A stretch of 64,000 nt of DNA from Epiperipatus broadwayi (GCA_028023455.1 JAQFVV010000205.1:1161353-1225352); one strand, 5' to 3'; counted from the stretch's first letter, positions 22,925 through 36,209 are shown. The notes: generated by a model not told the origin, from the letters alone. Program-made: numbers and translations.

Positions 22925-23462
22925 TTAAGTAATAATTTACTAAGGCTGTAACCTTAGAAATAAGCGTCTGAAAAATACGAAGGTAGGGACCTCTATAGGT
23001 CTTAAAACACAAGCTTACGCTATGAAGAAAAGAGAGAATCCCTTCTTTACTTCAACCTACTTTTATATATAAATAGGTGAAGCTGAAGTGTTTTGATCTA
23101 AGAGTGTGAAGCTATTCAATACTTCACTAATTAAGTTCACAATTCTTATAATACATTAATACTCGCGAAATCTTACAATTTACTACGAGTCAATGAAAAG
23201 ATCTTATAGTAAGAAATCTGTTACGATAATTTAAAGTTGTAATTATAAATTTTATTAAACGCACATTATTATATTAAGTAATAATTTACTAAGGCTGTAA
23301 CCTTAGAAATAAGCGTCTGAAAAATACGAAGGTAGGGACCTCTATAGGTCTTAAAACACAAGCTTACGCTATGAAGAAAAGAGAAAATCCTTCTTTACTT
23401 CAACCTACTTTTATATATAAATAAGTGAAGCTGAAGTGTTTTGATCTAAGAGTGTGAAGCTA
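22925..23462. repeat. 190-bp direct repeats separated by 159 bp
   Basis: 22925-23114 and 23274-23462 are nearly identical: TTAAGTAATAATTTACTAAG through GATCTAAGAGTGTGAAGCTA, with only a few differences. The spacer has no coding potential. It ends in TGTTACGATAATT...AAATTTTATTAAACGCAC, similar to the start of the LTRs at 34014. It may be a miniature terminal-repeat retrotransposon, or a tandem copy of a 349-bp unit. No target duplication was found. Confidence 0.8.
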
Positions 23463-24288
23463 GTAACTGGCTATAATAGCTTGTGAAAATAAACAGCAAC
23501 AGAAAGCGCCAGTATATATAGTAATTACTAGTTATATTTTAAATTGTTTTCATGTAACCAATATTACAAGCATGTATGTAGTTATGCACGCACATATGCA
23601 GGTGCCATTTTTATATTAATCACTGTTTTGAGTTATGTTTGTTTCCACAGAAATATTATTTTTTTAAAACAAATGTACCACTTCAAGATATAACCAATAT
23701 TTACATATGCTTAAACACACATCTGCAGGTGCAGTTTTAATGGGAATCTTTATTTGAGTTGTTTACGTTAAACTTTTTTCAAACAGGCAGATTGAAAGCG
23801 CTGGTCCTCATTTCTCTGCTTTTACACTAAGCAAACCAATCACTCCACACCAATAAATTACTGTTCTTTAGATTTCAGAATAAACTACGTAATGAACTTC
23901 ACTGAGGGTCGATAATGTTTTAAAAATAAATTTTAAGAGTAATAAAAAAATAGAAATTTTGATTTAAAAAGAAAATTAGAGAGGAAGTTGGATATTGTTG
24001 GTTTATATCAATTTTCATAGTAATAAAAAAGTTGTTTGGAAAAGACGTAGTCTGAATGCGCAAGTTAGCACTTTTTTTTTTAGATAAATATTTACAATTG
24101 CGGAATAAGTTCTCAAAGATTTTTTTTTTTAGCATACAATATCACGTGTTGCGACAAATTTGCTGAAAATTATTTTTATTACAAATGAGTCCATAATCTA
24201 AGTGACCTTTCAGAGAATTAGGGGTTATGAAAAGCTCTTCAAACAGAATTGCATTTTTTCTATATATACTACACTAAAAAAAAAAAAA
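23463..24288. other. Intronic AT-rich sequence
   Basis: Nothing recognised. ATATRTGCAGGTGCMRTTTT is loosely repeated at 23590 and 23715. Confidence 0.35.
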
Positions 24289-24404
24289 GCGTTGTTAGCC
24301 GAGAGGTCGTCGCACCCGCCTTGCAAGCAAGTAGTTGGTTGCAGATGGGTGTGGGTTCGCGTCCCAGCCGATGCTATGACATATGAAACAAAAAAAAAAA
24401 AAAA
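24289..24404 (+). mobile_element. tRNA-derived SINE (family 2), full copy
   Basis: GCGTTGTTAGCCGAGAGGTC (A box) and GGGTTCGCGTCCC (B box) form a tRNA-like head. Its 5' GCGTTG pairs with 3' CCGATGC as an acceptor-like stem. The tail is GACATATGAAAC plus poly(A). It sits in an A-rich site with an A-run plus G on both sides. Predicted peptides here are only translations of the SINE. Confidence 0.85.
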
Positions 24405-25258
24405 GAAGTTTAAGCACCGGAAGTAAGACATGAGGTCGGGATCTTGGACACCGGAATCTGCCACTTCACCAAATCACGCAATCCTATATATTACATTTAA
24501 TCTATCCAAGTTAATAGTTTCCTTTCATCGTAAGCACTATAAGTAATGTTTGAATGGTTTTCGGTAGAAAATTACGAGATTAAGAATTGATTATATGTCG
24601 TCATGTCATACTTTGTATAGTTTTATTATAAATAGTTTCGTATTTATAAAATATTTAGATTTAAATAATTTAAAAAAAAAAAAAAACCCTCAATTTAAAT
24701 GTATGAGAATAAAGAATAGTTGTTCCATGAATTAGAGTAGTTAGCCTAAAGTTTATGGGTTTTGGATCGATTTTTCGCTGAACAAAGTAAAAAAAAAAAA
24801 AATCTCACTTTAGACAAATCCACCGACATAAACTTCACGATTTACTAAACAAACCAATCAGTATATTATTGAATAGTAATAAAATTTTTAAAAGAAAAAC
24901 TAATAAATAATGATTTGATAAAATGGTGAGCAGTTGACTCAGATATAATGTTGTTTGCTTATGAGCAAAACTTCTGCTTTCATTCCCAACTAACTTCACA
25001 ATACTTCATCTTCAAAAAATAAAAGTTGAAAAGTAATTGTGCGCAGTAGCGTATTTGTTAATAGAATGAAGTACTTGGAAACTAAACTGATCAGGAGTAA
25101 AACTATGAAAAATATCTAATTGACATTTTCAGTTTAGTAAAAAGCAATAAGATAATTATTTTTTGAACCGCTAGAGATCATTCTACCAGAATCGTGCTAT
25201 ATTGATAACTACTACCTTCTGACCAATAGGAGTGCCTTGATTGTAATTCATTTTGTGA
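24405..25258. other. Intronic AT-rich sequence
   Basis: No gene or repeat recognised, only homopolymer A runs. Confidence 0.35.
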
Positions 25259-25272
25259 AATAATTAAGTTTT

Positions 25273-25380
25273 TTTTTTTCATATGTCATAGCATCGGCCG
25301 GGACGCGAACCCACAATCGTCTGCAACCAACTACTTGCTTGCAAGCGGCTGCGATGACCTCTCGGCTAACAACGCTTGAC
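25273..25380 (-). mobile_element. SINE family 2, reverse, 14-bp TSD
   Basis: Reverse complement of the SINE at 24289: poly(T)-CATATGTCATAGC, GGGACGCGAACCC (B box) and GACCTCTCGGCTAAC (A box). AATAATTAAGTTTT is repeated at 25259-25272 and 25381-25394, a perfect 14-bp target duplication that proves insertion. Confidence 0.9.
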
Positions 25381-25394
25381 AATAATTAAGTTTT

Positions 25395-26129
25395 AAACAC
25401 TAAGTATAATTAATGCAATAGTATTATATGCACACTGTACAAAGAAACTTACTTAAAGATCTATAAAGCTGATATAGAGAGATGGAAGTTTGGTTTTCAA
25501 TGAGATTAGATGTGATAAAAGATAGAGGCCACTACTATACAAGCCAACAGTATAATAATTATACAATAGTATAATTTAAAATTATAGTAGTATATTTCCC
25601 ATAAATCTACTGAACAAAACAGTCCAATGATTAGTGAATCAAATATATATTTTGATTACTATCAGCAGCTTGTAATCAATTCTAAAAGATTTAAAAAATA
25701 AAAGCCAGATTATAATTTGTTCTTCTAACCACTTAGAATGGCTTTATTGTGAAAAACTGAGTGATGGGTGAAGCCACCAGCAATCTTTATCAATCTTTTA
25801 TTCTTATAAATGTAGAAATTAGTGAATCTAAAATTGATGTTTATTATTGTCTGAATCAATTTAAGTTATCAAATCACTTTTTTATTATTAAAAATATTAT
25901 TATTGGTTAGCTCTGTAAACCATGTCATATTAAAATCATCTGGAAAACAACAATTTTTGGTACCTTCACTCAAGCAATTTCTCAACCCATTTCTTAACTA
26001 AGATTGGATGGCCAGATATGTTGGTAACAGGGTGTTTACTTGAAAAAATCTGATTAGAAAATGGGATGGGAAATTACATCTTATTCAGATTGAACTCCAA
26101 TCCATAAATATTAGAAAATTCTTCTATTT
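25395..26129. other. Intronic AT-rich sequence
   Basis: No feature recognised. Confidence 0.35.
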
Positions 26130-26345
26130 GCACTGCTCCTTGGTCATCCAGTGTAAGCTTGCCAGATAGCTTTATTCAGTGGCTTTCATCAATGATAATA
26201 ACATTGGATAAAGATTTATTAAGCACTACCATCTGGCATCTACTTGTTACTAAAACTTACAGGAGTAGTGAGAAGAATTTGCTTCTGAATAGCAATGTAT
26301 AAGCTAAGATCATGTGATGTTTGTTGGTTATGTGATGTGTTATTG
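26130..26345. repeat. Foldback-family copy, short
   Basis: CATCCAGTGTAAGCTTGCCAG and GTGGCTTTCATCAATGATAA lie on the left. TTATTAAGCACTACCATCTG, GCATCTACTTGTTACTAAAA and GTAGTGAGAAGAATTTGC lie on the right. Inverted-end organisation as at 4445-4683, internally deleted. Confidence 0.5.
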
Positions 26346-27184
26346 GGTTTTAATCCATGAATATAAATAGGAATCCACTAACTTCATAATAAAATTTTTG
26401 TTGTATGAGCCTATCATAAGTATTATTTGAGATTATCATGAATAAAAATGTAACTGAAATTTAAGTCACATGAACAATTCTCAAATATTTCCGGGTTTGT
26501 TTAAATAACCAGCCATTAACACCAAACCTACATCCAATAGTAAATGATAAATGAATACTTTGCCTGTTTTTAGTCTTATCTGCTTTGGAGGTCATGTGAT
26601 ATTCAAGCACTAAATGGAAGGTTGAGCTTAACTATACCACTTCATTGTCCAAACTTAACTAAGAATTAATATATATACTTTAATTCTTAAGCTTGCCATT
26701 TACCACTGAGATAATCTGCACAGGGCTTGTGAGATTTCTAAATATATATATTGATGTTACTTGTTTAGAATAAATCACCAGTATTATTACTATCAATGTG
26801 TGTGATGATATTTGACCACATTCTTCATAATTTTTCTAATCATTGTCTCCACTTTCACTGACAGGCATCATCTAATATTAGCTTACACATTTCTTTATGT
26901 TTCATTTTTACAATTTAGGTGCCATCGAGGGTAAACTTTAATAATCAATAGGGCCAAGTGCTTAGTAAATCCATAACCAAAACATTCTTACCTGTTATTC
27001 CTAGACTAAGTTCTAGCTTATAGTTTTCTTCAATGTAAAGCTTTATGGATGTTTGAACAGTATATCTGGATCTTTTTGGATCTCATGCATCTTTCCTCTA
27101 GGAACCATTTTTTGCTTCTTTATTCTATCAAACAACAAGTCCAAACTAAAAAGGTTTGCTTGCTTGCATAGTCTGCACAGTTTG
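26346..27184. other. Intronic sequence, foldback fragment at ~26915-27030
   Basis: The 26915-27030 part holds AGGTGCCATCGAGGGTAAAC, AATCAATAGGGCCAAGTGC and CTAGACTAAGTTCTAGC, one decayed arm of the foldback family. The rest is featureless. Confidence 0.4.
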
Positions 27185-27310
27185 ATGCAGTTCTTAGAGT
27201 GCCCAATTTGGAATTAGGAAATCTTAGGACTGATTTTGGCACTCACAGGTCTGTTACTCAAACTCCTTATGAACTCAAGTAATAAAGCCATACACATTTG
27301 TTTGTTGTTG
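27185..27310 (+). repeat. SINE fragment, family of 3285-3420
   Basis: It has TTAGGACTGATTTTGGCACTC (former B box), CTTATGAACTCAAGTAATAA and AGCCATACACATTTGTTTGT. The order of blocks matches the other copies. Confidence 0.45.
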
Positions 27311-27489
27311 TTGTTGTTTTTTGTATAGTTATATAGATTTGAAACCAGTTCTGATTCTATATTTTATGGTAACCTTAATTTTTTTTATAACCTTAGACAC
27401 TTTTATTTTTTGGTCAAAATCGGAACAAAACTAATAAAATATCACATGACAAACAGTACATCATCTGATTTCAACTTACACATTACTAT

Positions 27490-28050
27490 TATTTAGCAAA
27501 CTTATTTTCTCTACTCTTATGTCATCTGTTGTAAGCTTTAGTAATCAATAAATGGCAGATAGTAGTGCTTAATCAATTCTTATCCAGGCCTGCCCTATCC
27601 AAATACCCCAAGACTAGTGTATATTTTATAGCCTTCATCAGTGAAGAGATTTTTGGATTTTTTGAATTATGACCAAAGAATAAAGATGCCTAAGATTATA
27701 AAAATAAAAATAAAGTCATCATAAGGTACAGAATCTGAGTTGGTTTTAGATCTATGTAACTATGCAAGCAAATAAGCTTGGATTAAAAAAATGAACAAAG
27801 TTTTTAAATTGGGCTCATAATTTGACACTATAAAAAAATGTATAAAATGGTTGCTAGAAGAAAGATACATTACATCCAAAGTTAGAAGATCATTTTTCAA
27901 AAAATTTATAAAGCTCCTCACTGATGAAATCCATAAGCTAGAAACTAAAAACTGGGACATTTGGATCGGATAGTCCTGACTAGGATTTCTTAAGCACCAA
28001 TATCTGGTATATTTTGATTAGTAAAACTTACACTAGATGGCATATAAGTT
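27490..28050. mobile_element. Foldback element, ~550 bp
   Basis: The left arm has ATGTCATCTGTTGTAAGC, TTTAGTAATCAATAAATGG and AGACTAGTGTATATTTTATA. The right arm is inverted: CACTGATGAAATCC-ATAAGCTAGAAAC, TTAGTAAAACTTACACTAG and ATGGCATATAAG. CTGATGA and GAAA of the hammerhead-like block survive in the right arm. It encodes nothing. Confidence 0.6.
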
Positions 28051-29051
28051 ACTTGGTAGAGTAGGAAGTCATGGTTTAGTTATTCTGCTGTGAAAAGAAA
28101 CTATAATAATATCAAAGACATAATACATTTTATTTAAAGATGCATAATAGATAGGTAAAACAACCTTAATTGTCCCTCTGCAGTCCAAGTAATTTCTCAA
28201 TATTTCATCAATAAAACTCTGGAGGAAATACTGCACCTCAAATAATCAATAGCTGTTCAGCAAAGTTAGAATATCGAATCTAAATATCCATTTACTAACC
28301 CAGCAAATCTGATCCAAGTAACATTCTTATTAGCTTAGGGTTTTTCTTTCAAGTAGCTGGCCCATAGCCAACCAAACTAATCATCCAATATTAGAGGGTA
28401 AAATAATGGAAAACTATTCAAACCCTCATCACTCAACAATTGGCAAGCTAATAAACACTAACATTTTTGCCATTTCTTAAGAGGGAGCTGTTATGGAGAG
28501 CTCTAGTGGACTATTGTTTTTAAAAATGTTGTTTTATCTCCACTCAATTAAACAGCATATAGGCCATCTTCTATTTGATAAGATCCCTATGCTTTCTTGA
28601 AATTCATCAACATGGTGATTTTTTTTATTTCTACCCAAGTTTGCACACTAGGTTATATACATGGAACACTATTGTAAATGTGAGACTTGTTTTAGTACAA
28701 ATGAGTACTTCATAAAAAAAGACTTTTTTTGTATTGTGTGCTACCACCAACCTTATCAATAGCCCTTTGCAAATGATTACAACAATTCCATCTACAAGAG
28801 AAAAAGATAAAATAATAATAATAACACACTAAAGTAGAGTTTTAGATGACTATAAATAATTTTTAAATTACAAATACATCCACATAGTACATCTATCTCA
28901 TAATCTTATTCTATTTTATTGATATTGTTGTTAGTTTACTTCCATTATAGAACACTAGATGGAGTTCTATCTGCAATAATTGGTTAACATCAAAATAGAT
29001 GCTTAGCATTTGAAAAGAGCAGAAAACTATGTGCAAAAAAAGCTTTTTATT
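28051..29051. other. Intronic sequence without recognised feature
   Basis: No convincing repeat, exon or RNA gene seen. Confidence 0.35.
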
Positions 29052-29058
29052 TATAATT

Positions 29059-29168
29059 TTTTTCTCCATATGTCATAGCATCGGCTGGGAGGCGAACCCA
29101 CAACCATCTGCAAACAACTACTTGCTTGCAAGGTGGCTGCGATGACCTCTCAGCTAACAAAGCTTGAC
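29059..29168 (-). mobile_element. SINE family 2, reverse copy
   Basis: TCCATATGTCATAGCATCGG, a B box GGGAGGCGAACCC (mutated) and an A box GACCTCTCAGCTAAC. TATAATT occurs on both sides (29052-29058 and 29169-29175), a short probable target duplication. More diverged than the 25273 copy. Confidence 0.85.
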
Positions 29169-29175
29169 TATAATT

Positions 29176-31272
29176 ATTATTAATATGTTTAAATAACTGT
29201 TGCATATGTTTTTTATTTATTATATTTATAAGTTGTTTTGCAATGTTTGCTTTTAAAAAATTGAATTCTCTATATTTTTTCTCTCCTTGCTATTTTATTT
29301 TAATCAACAGAAATAGAATTATTTTTACAAAGAAAAGTTGAACCTTTTTTTTTTTAATTAAAAAGAAAACTACAACTAGAAAATCTAAAATCTTTGAGGT
29401 TTTAAAATGTGAGATTAAAATCCAAAAGTGTGATTTTTTTTTGTTATGATAAAGCTTAAAGATAAATTTTTTGGGGATATGCTTAGAAATAAAACTGTGA
29501 GAATAAAAAATATAGAATTTATAGATATTTTTATATAAAATAATATTATTAACATTAATATTAATTTATGCCCTATATAAAAAATTTTATGATTATGGCA
29601 ATGTTTAATTTTAAAAAACTAAACCATCTCTGATGGACATATATTTCTGTCAATAATTAACATCATCATCAGCGTAACACTATAATTTCTGTCATTATTA
29701 TTTAATGTAATGTTAAAAGTGAATTAATGGTAATTTAACCCTACTAGATTGGAATAAATTTATTGTTCTTCCTAGTGAAAGATTTATAAGCTTTCAACAT
29801 GATCGATATATACATTTATGAATGAAATAAATTCTAAAAAATCATATGGTAACTGCAAATATTGAAAAAATTAGATCATGAGAAAAATGAATTATTTGAT
29901 TATTGAACAGTCCCAATGAGCAAATTTTTTTAATACCAGTGAAATCTTTTTTGTTGACATTTGTTTTTAAAATCTGAACAAATAATATCTGATAAATATA
30001 ATCAAATTATGCTTTAAAATATTACAATTTTTAATAATTTTTACAATATTGCAATAAATTTTAAAAGACAATTGGTGATGATATATTAGCAATTAATTTG
30101 AAAAGGCATGGCTTATGGAATTTTTTTTAACATTATGCATGTTTATAACTCCTTAAAAATAAAACATATACTTATAGAATAAATGTGTAATCATATATAC
30201 TTTAGATTGTTAACAATTGCTACACAATTATTTTGCAAAAATAATTGTGAATCTTAATAAATTTTGCAAAAAAAAAAAAAATCAAGACTTTAATCATATC
30301 AAAAAGTTTTCTTGAAGTAATCTTATGATAAAGATGACACATATTGAGGTGGGATTTATTTATTTCAAGTTATTCTGATATCTATGGATTTTTTTTTTGG
30401 AATTAAAATATCAGACTAAAATATACATGAATTTCTTGATTTAAAAAATGGCTGTACAAATAAATATTGATTCCAGTGCTCTTTCTTGATTTTCTGTTCA
30501 GGCCTATGTATGGATAAAAAGACTGCTTGGTTAACTATAGCCTTTATTCACAGCTTAATGTTAATTGGAAGGCAGAGCATTTAATCAAACTCATTTTAAA
30601 ATAGCCTTGTTTTCAAATATTTACATTTAACTATGCAAATATGAAGTCAGTTATTGACAGAAACACATGTTTAGTGCATATTGGTGGGATTTCCCCCCAA
30701 ACATTGTCATTTGTAAGATAGTAAAAATTTCTATAAAAGGCATAAGTTAAAATTAAGATTTGTAATATTATTAATATTTATGTGGTGTATAATAAATTGT
30801 TTAAAGATTTATATATTATATATATATATATATATTACAGCTTTCAGTTGCTTTATGTCAGAGGTTTCAAACTCAAACACAACAAAGCTCAGTGATGTGT
30901 AACAGATGTATGTCATATTTAATATTCTGAGTGAAATCTTTACAAAAGTTCTTTTGTTGCCAGGCCTTTATGACTTATGTGAACAGTCACACCACCATTT
31001 AAATTTTAAAAATATAACAAGTTTTAAAAATATAAGTTTAATTAAAATTTTATTCTTATTAAAAAAAAATTATTAAAATACATAAATTTTGATTGACAAC
31101 ATAAAGATTTTTATCTAAGTGTTTTTAATTTGATTTTGAAATCTAACATCTTTTCCTCTGTAACCTATTATCTTTGTGTCACATAACTTAAAATGACTGC
31201 ATGACAAATAACTTCTATTCATTGTTAGCTATATATGTCAATATAAAAATGGTATAAGATTTAAAAGGTATA
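29176..31272. other. AT-rich intronic sequence
   Basis: Nothing recognised except a TA dinucleotide run near 30815-30836. Confidence 0.35.
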
Positions 31273-31371
31273 CTTTTTTTTTTCATATGTCATAGCATTG
31301 GCCGGGATGCGAACCCACGACCATCTGCAACCACCTACTTGCTTGCAAGGCGGCTGTGATGACCTCTTGGC
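31273..31371 (-). mobile_element. SINE family 2, reverse, 5'-truncated
   Basis: Poly(T)-CATATGTCATAGCATTGG, GGGATGCGAACCC and GACCTCTTGGCTAC, then the match stops before the AACAACGC start present in other copies. The loss is at the SINE 5' end, as expected for incomplete reverse transcription. Confidence 0.82.
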
Positions 31372-33429
31372 TACATTTTGTTTTTGTTTAAAGCTGATAT
31401 AAAAGGTTGCAAAGTTCGATGTTTTTCTGTTTTAATATTAGAAACATTGACTTTTAGAAGAAAAAAAATCAAAGTGTCAGGCCAGATATAAAGTCTTTGC
31501 AGGTCCTGTCTAGCCTGTGAGCCACCAGCTTGTGCTACTTGATTTATATATTCTAATTTGCATAAGGTGCACTACTTGTGGTTACTCATCATCTATTGCT
31601 TTGGCAACTCAGATGACTAGAAACATACTCATAAGTGAACTAACCCATATAAGGCCATTTTAAGTCCTAGCACAATGTCATCTGATTTTGAAAACCCGAA
31701 CACTATTTTTTTCTTAGCAACTCAACCAAAAATAAACTTCACCCAATAAACCTTATATAAAAAATAGCCAAAAATTATCTAAATCAAACCTAACTATAGA
31801 TTAAACTTAAAATTGATTGTAATGTAAATATTCTGTTAACATACAATATATGCATTTCCATTTATTAAGATATAAACTCACAAAATTATAACAACAATAA
31901 AAGTTTGTTATTATGGATATGGTGACCATTAATTAATCAAGATTACAATAGATGGCTCTACAATACAGTAAATAGAATTGTTCTTTAAATTATAAAACTC
32001 ATGTGATATTGAAGTTGGTATTAATGTGCATATATTCAAATAAAGTAAAACATCTTTGATCACCAGTTAATGGCTTGAATACCATTAGTTTAACTTTGAC
32101 AAAATTCTCTATAAATAAGTATCACATCATGTGATATTACTGTTTGAATCAATAAGCATATGTATAAAATTAAAGATTTTTGATCCTCAATTACTGATTT
32201 TAACATTAAATTGATTTCAGCTACGTAAGTTTTCTACAAACACACTTTTAACATTCAAACTGAATTTTTAATCTTGAATTAAATTTATATTCTACATTTT
32301 ATTATCTCTTATTCCATAATGAGGTTACTCTATATAGGGCTTAATAAATTATTTATAGCATTCTCATTTATTTAAACCCCAAATGGAACAAAACTTTCTG
32401 GCATTATGGTTAGTGCGAGCCATGCTTAAAAGTTATTAAAATGCTGAGCCATATGAAAAACAGCCATAGTGTTTTTTTCCAGAAGAAGTTCTACAAGGAC
32501 TCCAAATAGTTATCTGACAATAATTAATTATTTTCCTGACAGCAATTATCAATAAGACTCCATTTATAAATTATGTGTATGAGATAAAATAAACATTCTA
32601 TTACGTATTGAAACAGTATGATTTGGTCATCATACAGTTTCACCTACTATATAACATAGTAGTCTTCATTTCCCTAATTCAAACCCTAGAGGTGCATATA
32701 TATATATATAACCAAGCTAAGTAATATAATATATACAGAAGGGTATATTTACGCGTATATGTGTGTAATTGAATATGCACACAAATCTGCTATTTTAAAT
32801 GATTGTATACACATTTTGTAATAGTTTTATTTGTGAAAAATTGTATATTCGCATCTGATGGATATTATTATTATATAATGTACACACCTTTATAATTTCA
32901 CATAAATATTTATCTTATGATTTTAAATAATTAAATTGGTTTTAAGTTGTGGAAATTGTATATATATAAGAACAAAGTTCTTTAAATTATTTCAAACTGT
33001 CTTTGAAGTTATCTAATTACTAAATTACTTAATCATGTACAGCAATTAAAGACAAGGGTGATTTTCTCACGTGTATGTTAAAATGTTTGCAGTTTAAATC
33101 TCTTTCAAGAAAAGAAAAAAAAAAGAAATTCACTGTTTAAAGAAAAAGAACTTAGTAAATCTTATCAAATACTGTCTGCCATAAATCCAGACTTTATGAT
33201 TCTTGTAAAATGAAAAATTGGAACAATTAAGCCTGCACTAAAATCCAGCTGAACTTGAATCTTGTGGGAAAAAAGGGAACAATTAATAAGCATTAAGGCT
33301 GAAATCAATCCAACTGATTCGTTTGAAGTTGATGAAATTAAGACTTCTGAAGTTTTAAAGTCTAGAAATAAAGATTGTGAATGAGCTGTAAGAGAGGGGG
33401 TAAAGAAATATAAAAAAGCCAGTTGAAAA
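31372..33429. other. AT-rich intronic sequence
   Basis: No gene or repeat recognised. From about 33050 the base composition rises toward the island at 33430. Confidence 0.35.
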
Positions 33430-33715
33430 AAAATCAGGATCCATTTTGCTTTACTCGTGTGTTAACTCATATCCAGGCAGTGTGCCCATTTTTATTATGA
33501 AAACTATTGGCTAAAGAGACCATCATTGCCACCTTCCGGCAGCTAGAACAGTTTATGGGGACCGAAGACCCAAACCACAGCCTACCTGCAAGAAAGTACA
33601 GATGAGGAATCAGCCTAAATAACCAGCCCATGCATGTGTGTTTCATGCTGTCAAGCTGCAAGTCTTCAGAGTAAACAACCGGTAACAACTTCTCAACCAA
33701 GCTAAATTTAATGCT
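33430..33715. other. Composition island of unknown role
   Basis: A ~280-bp block visibly richer in G and C than its surroundings, with no match to other parts of the window. A 77-codon frame runs on the minus strand (33700-33467) but shows no family motif. Splice-like TTCTTGCAG/GTAGG (minus) lies near 33590. It could be an alternative exon, a regulatory element or an unrecognised insertion. Confidence 0.3.
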
Positions 33716-34013
33716 ATAGCAATCTATAAATCTTTCCTAAAGCTAGCTATATAATATAAATAATGTGCACAAACTCTTAAATTCAAATCCCATAAATTAA
33801 TAAAACTATGTTAAATATGTGTATTCTCTTTTAAAGTAATTAAATTGTATTAGATAAGTTTATTTCAATCTGTAAATTTTAAAATAATTTAAAAGTTAAA
33901 ATGTAAATCTTGCCTGATATCAAATTCTTAAATCTTTTTAAATTCAACTCATAAAAGATTATTATTGCCTTATTATGTTCTCTATTTATGTCTATACTTT
34001 TGCATATATATAT

Positions 34014-36209
34014 TGTAACGAGCATAGACGTTCGTTACATTGTTTTTTTTAAAATTTATTAAACATGAAAGTAAATTAAAAAGTTCGCATTTAAAAATTT
34101 TCTTTAAGAATTAAAAATTGAAATTAAATATCATCTTAAACTCCTATATATTAATTAAATCGCACAGATAATAAAAAATTATTAAAATAAAACTTTATTA
34201 AAGAAAAAGTATTTTAAAACTAAATTTTAAAAAGATTTGGAGATGAAATTATATCTTTAAATTTATCTTTAAATATATTTTTGATTTGGAAAACAGGTTA
34301 ATTAATCAGAAATGAAAATGATTGTTAATTAGTTAAATGTAAACCAGCCTTCGGCATTTAAATGTAAAAACACCGGTCAGATAAGAAAACAATAAAAACT
34401 GTTAGCAAATAAGAAGAAATCCCTATGGAATCGGACCGCAGCGAAAGGACCATCGCATCGGTGACGTAATGTAAATTCAATCCTTCACATTAATATAAAA
34501 GGAAAATTTGGAAATTATTAATCAGTGACTAGTTATTGATGATTATTACGATGTAACAGCTAGGTGTTAGTGCTGAGGGGATTGAAAAAGACGCACAGCT
34601 TCAATCCCTTCAGTTCTGTTAAGAAAGGAAGAAAAATGAGCCATCGTTTCTACATTGAGGACCAACTACACTAAAAAATCTCCGGATGGATAAATAAATC
34701 GGCCAACAGGATACCAGTCTTCGGACGACGTGGGAATTCACGTTCAAACGGCAAGGAATATATGAAGATGAACTATTTAAATAACCGTAAGAACTTTAAA
34801 ATTTATGAACAGTAAATTAAAAACTTTCCAGATTTAAATAATTGCAATATTATTCTATCTGACCGATACTATTTATTAATTAGTTATAATTTTATTTAAT
34901 GTATTTATTTTGTAAAATCATTTCCATTTATTTATTTTTTGTTCTTTAAGTTTTATTATGATTTTTGTTTTCCGTTAAGTTAAATTATATAAATGTTAAA
35001 CTTAAGTCGGGCGTGAATGGCTGTATAGATTTGTAAAGTTATATTAGGGGAGGGTAATCTTAGGTTATTTGTTCGTGGTTAGATTGGGTCAATGGATTGG
35101 ATATATTGGTGTGATTAGTAAATGTAATATTGATTCGCTACGGGCAGAATCGCTTCATACGCCGCACACTTCCGTTTGCCTATGGAAGGAATTATAAGTC
35201 GGATACCGCAGTTCCTTTCTACGGAGTTTTTTTGTTTTATTGCTCCTCTTTGCAGATAGATGTAATATTCCTATCTCATAAGAGGCAATTTCTTCCCTTA
35301 ACCTTTTGTGCTGCCGTATGTTATTACATTGAATACATCGATATATCAGATGGATTGATGCCAGTTTGACTACGAATTTTAGCCTAAGGTTAAATAGGGA
35401 TAGAATATTTTAATTTCAATGCAAATCTATGTAGTATTCATGCTCGACCCTAAATAAAAATGCATTAAATTTAAGTTGTTTATAGATGCTTGCATGGATT
35501 GTTTATCGGTTAACTATGTTTTGCGTTTTCATATTTGATCAAAATATATAGACATTCGATAAATAATGATACCTTACGGTGAGTATCTAAAATGTATTTA
35601 TTCGGATGTCTTTTAAGTTATTGGTGACAATGCAAGTATCTTATGGTGAATACTATTGGGTTACATATAAATTTCCCTCCGCAATTGTCAGTAATCAATA
35701 ATTTTATATTTTGATCGCTTATGTTTACTTTGGAATGTTTTTAACCGTGTAATCTATGTAACCGATCTATAGCAACTTATTATAACAAGCTTTTATAATC
35801 CCATCTGTGCGAACTTAATTAAAATGTAAACTTATAATATAATAGAAATTAAAATGTAAATTAAAATCTAAGGTAAAGTTAAAAATAATGTTAAAATGTA
35901 AAACTAATACTAAAATAATTTTAAATCTTATATATATGTGCATAAATAAATGTTTGTATGTTAATTACTGGCAGTGGCTTATTTTATTCCTTTTTTATAT
36001 ATACTCTTAGATTATCTTATTAAATCTCTGCTATTCCACTGAGCTAGTGACATGGGCTAACGACCGGAATCAAAATTTAAAAAAAAAAAAAAAAATTTTT
36101 TTTTTTGACTTACGTATCTGCCTACTTTATAAATTTTTCTAGGTTCAAATGCCTAGATGGCGCCCCGTAGTGCAGTTTACGTGAAGTCTCCCTTCTCCGG
36201 ATCGTTACA
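34014..36209. repeat. LTR, left copy
   Basis: 2196 bp. It opens with a hairpin in which TGTAACGA is repeated inverted as TCGTTACA ten bases later. An 80-codon frame at 35130-35369 starts at TTG rather than ATG and has no recognised domain. It is kept in both LTRs simply because they are near-identical. Confidence 0.88.

Noticed and set aside
24289-24404. Possible tRNA gene (A and B boxes present)
   Set aside because: Anticodon arm does not pair, and multiple poly(A)-tailed copies with target duplications exist.
24202-24464. Overlapping 74- and 79-codon frames on both strands
   Set aside because: They are translations of the SINE and its poly(A) tail.
35130-35369. 80-codon open frame repeated at 38068-38307 in the other LTR
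   Set aside because: It begins at TTG, has no recognised domain, and its conservation is explained by the near-identity of the two LTRs.
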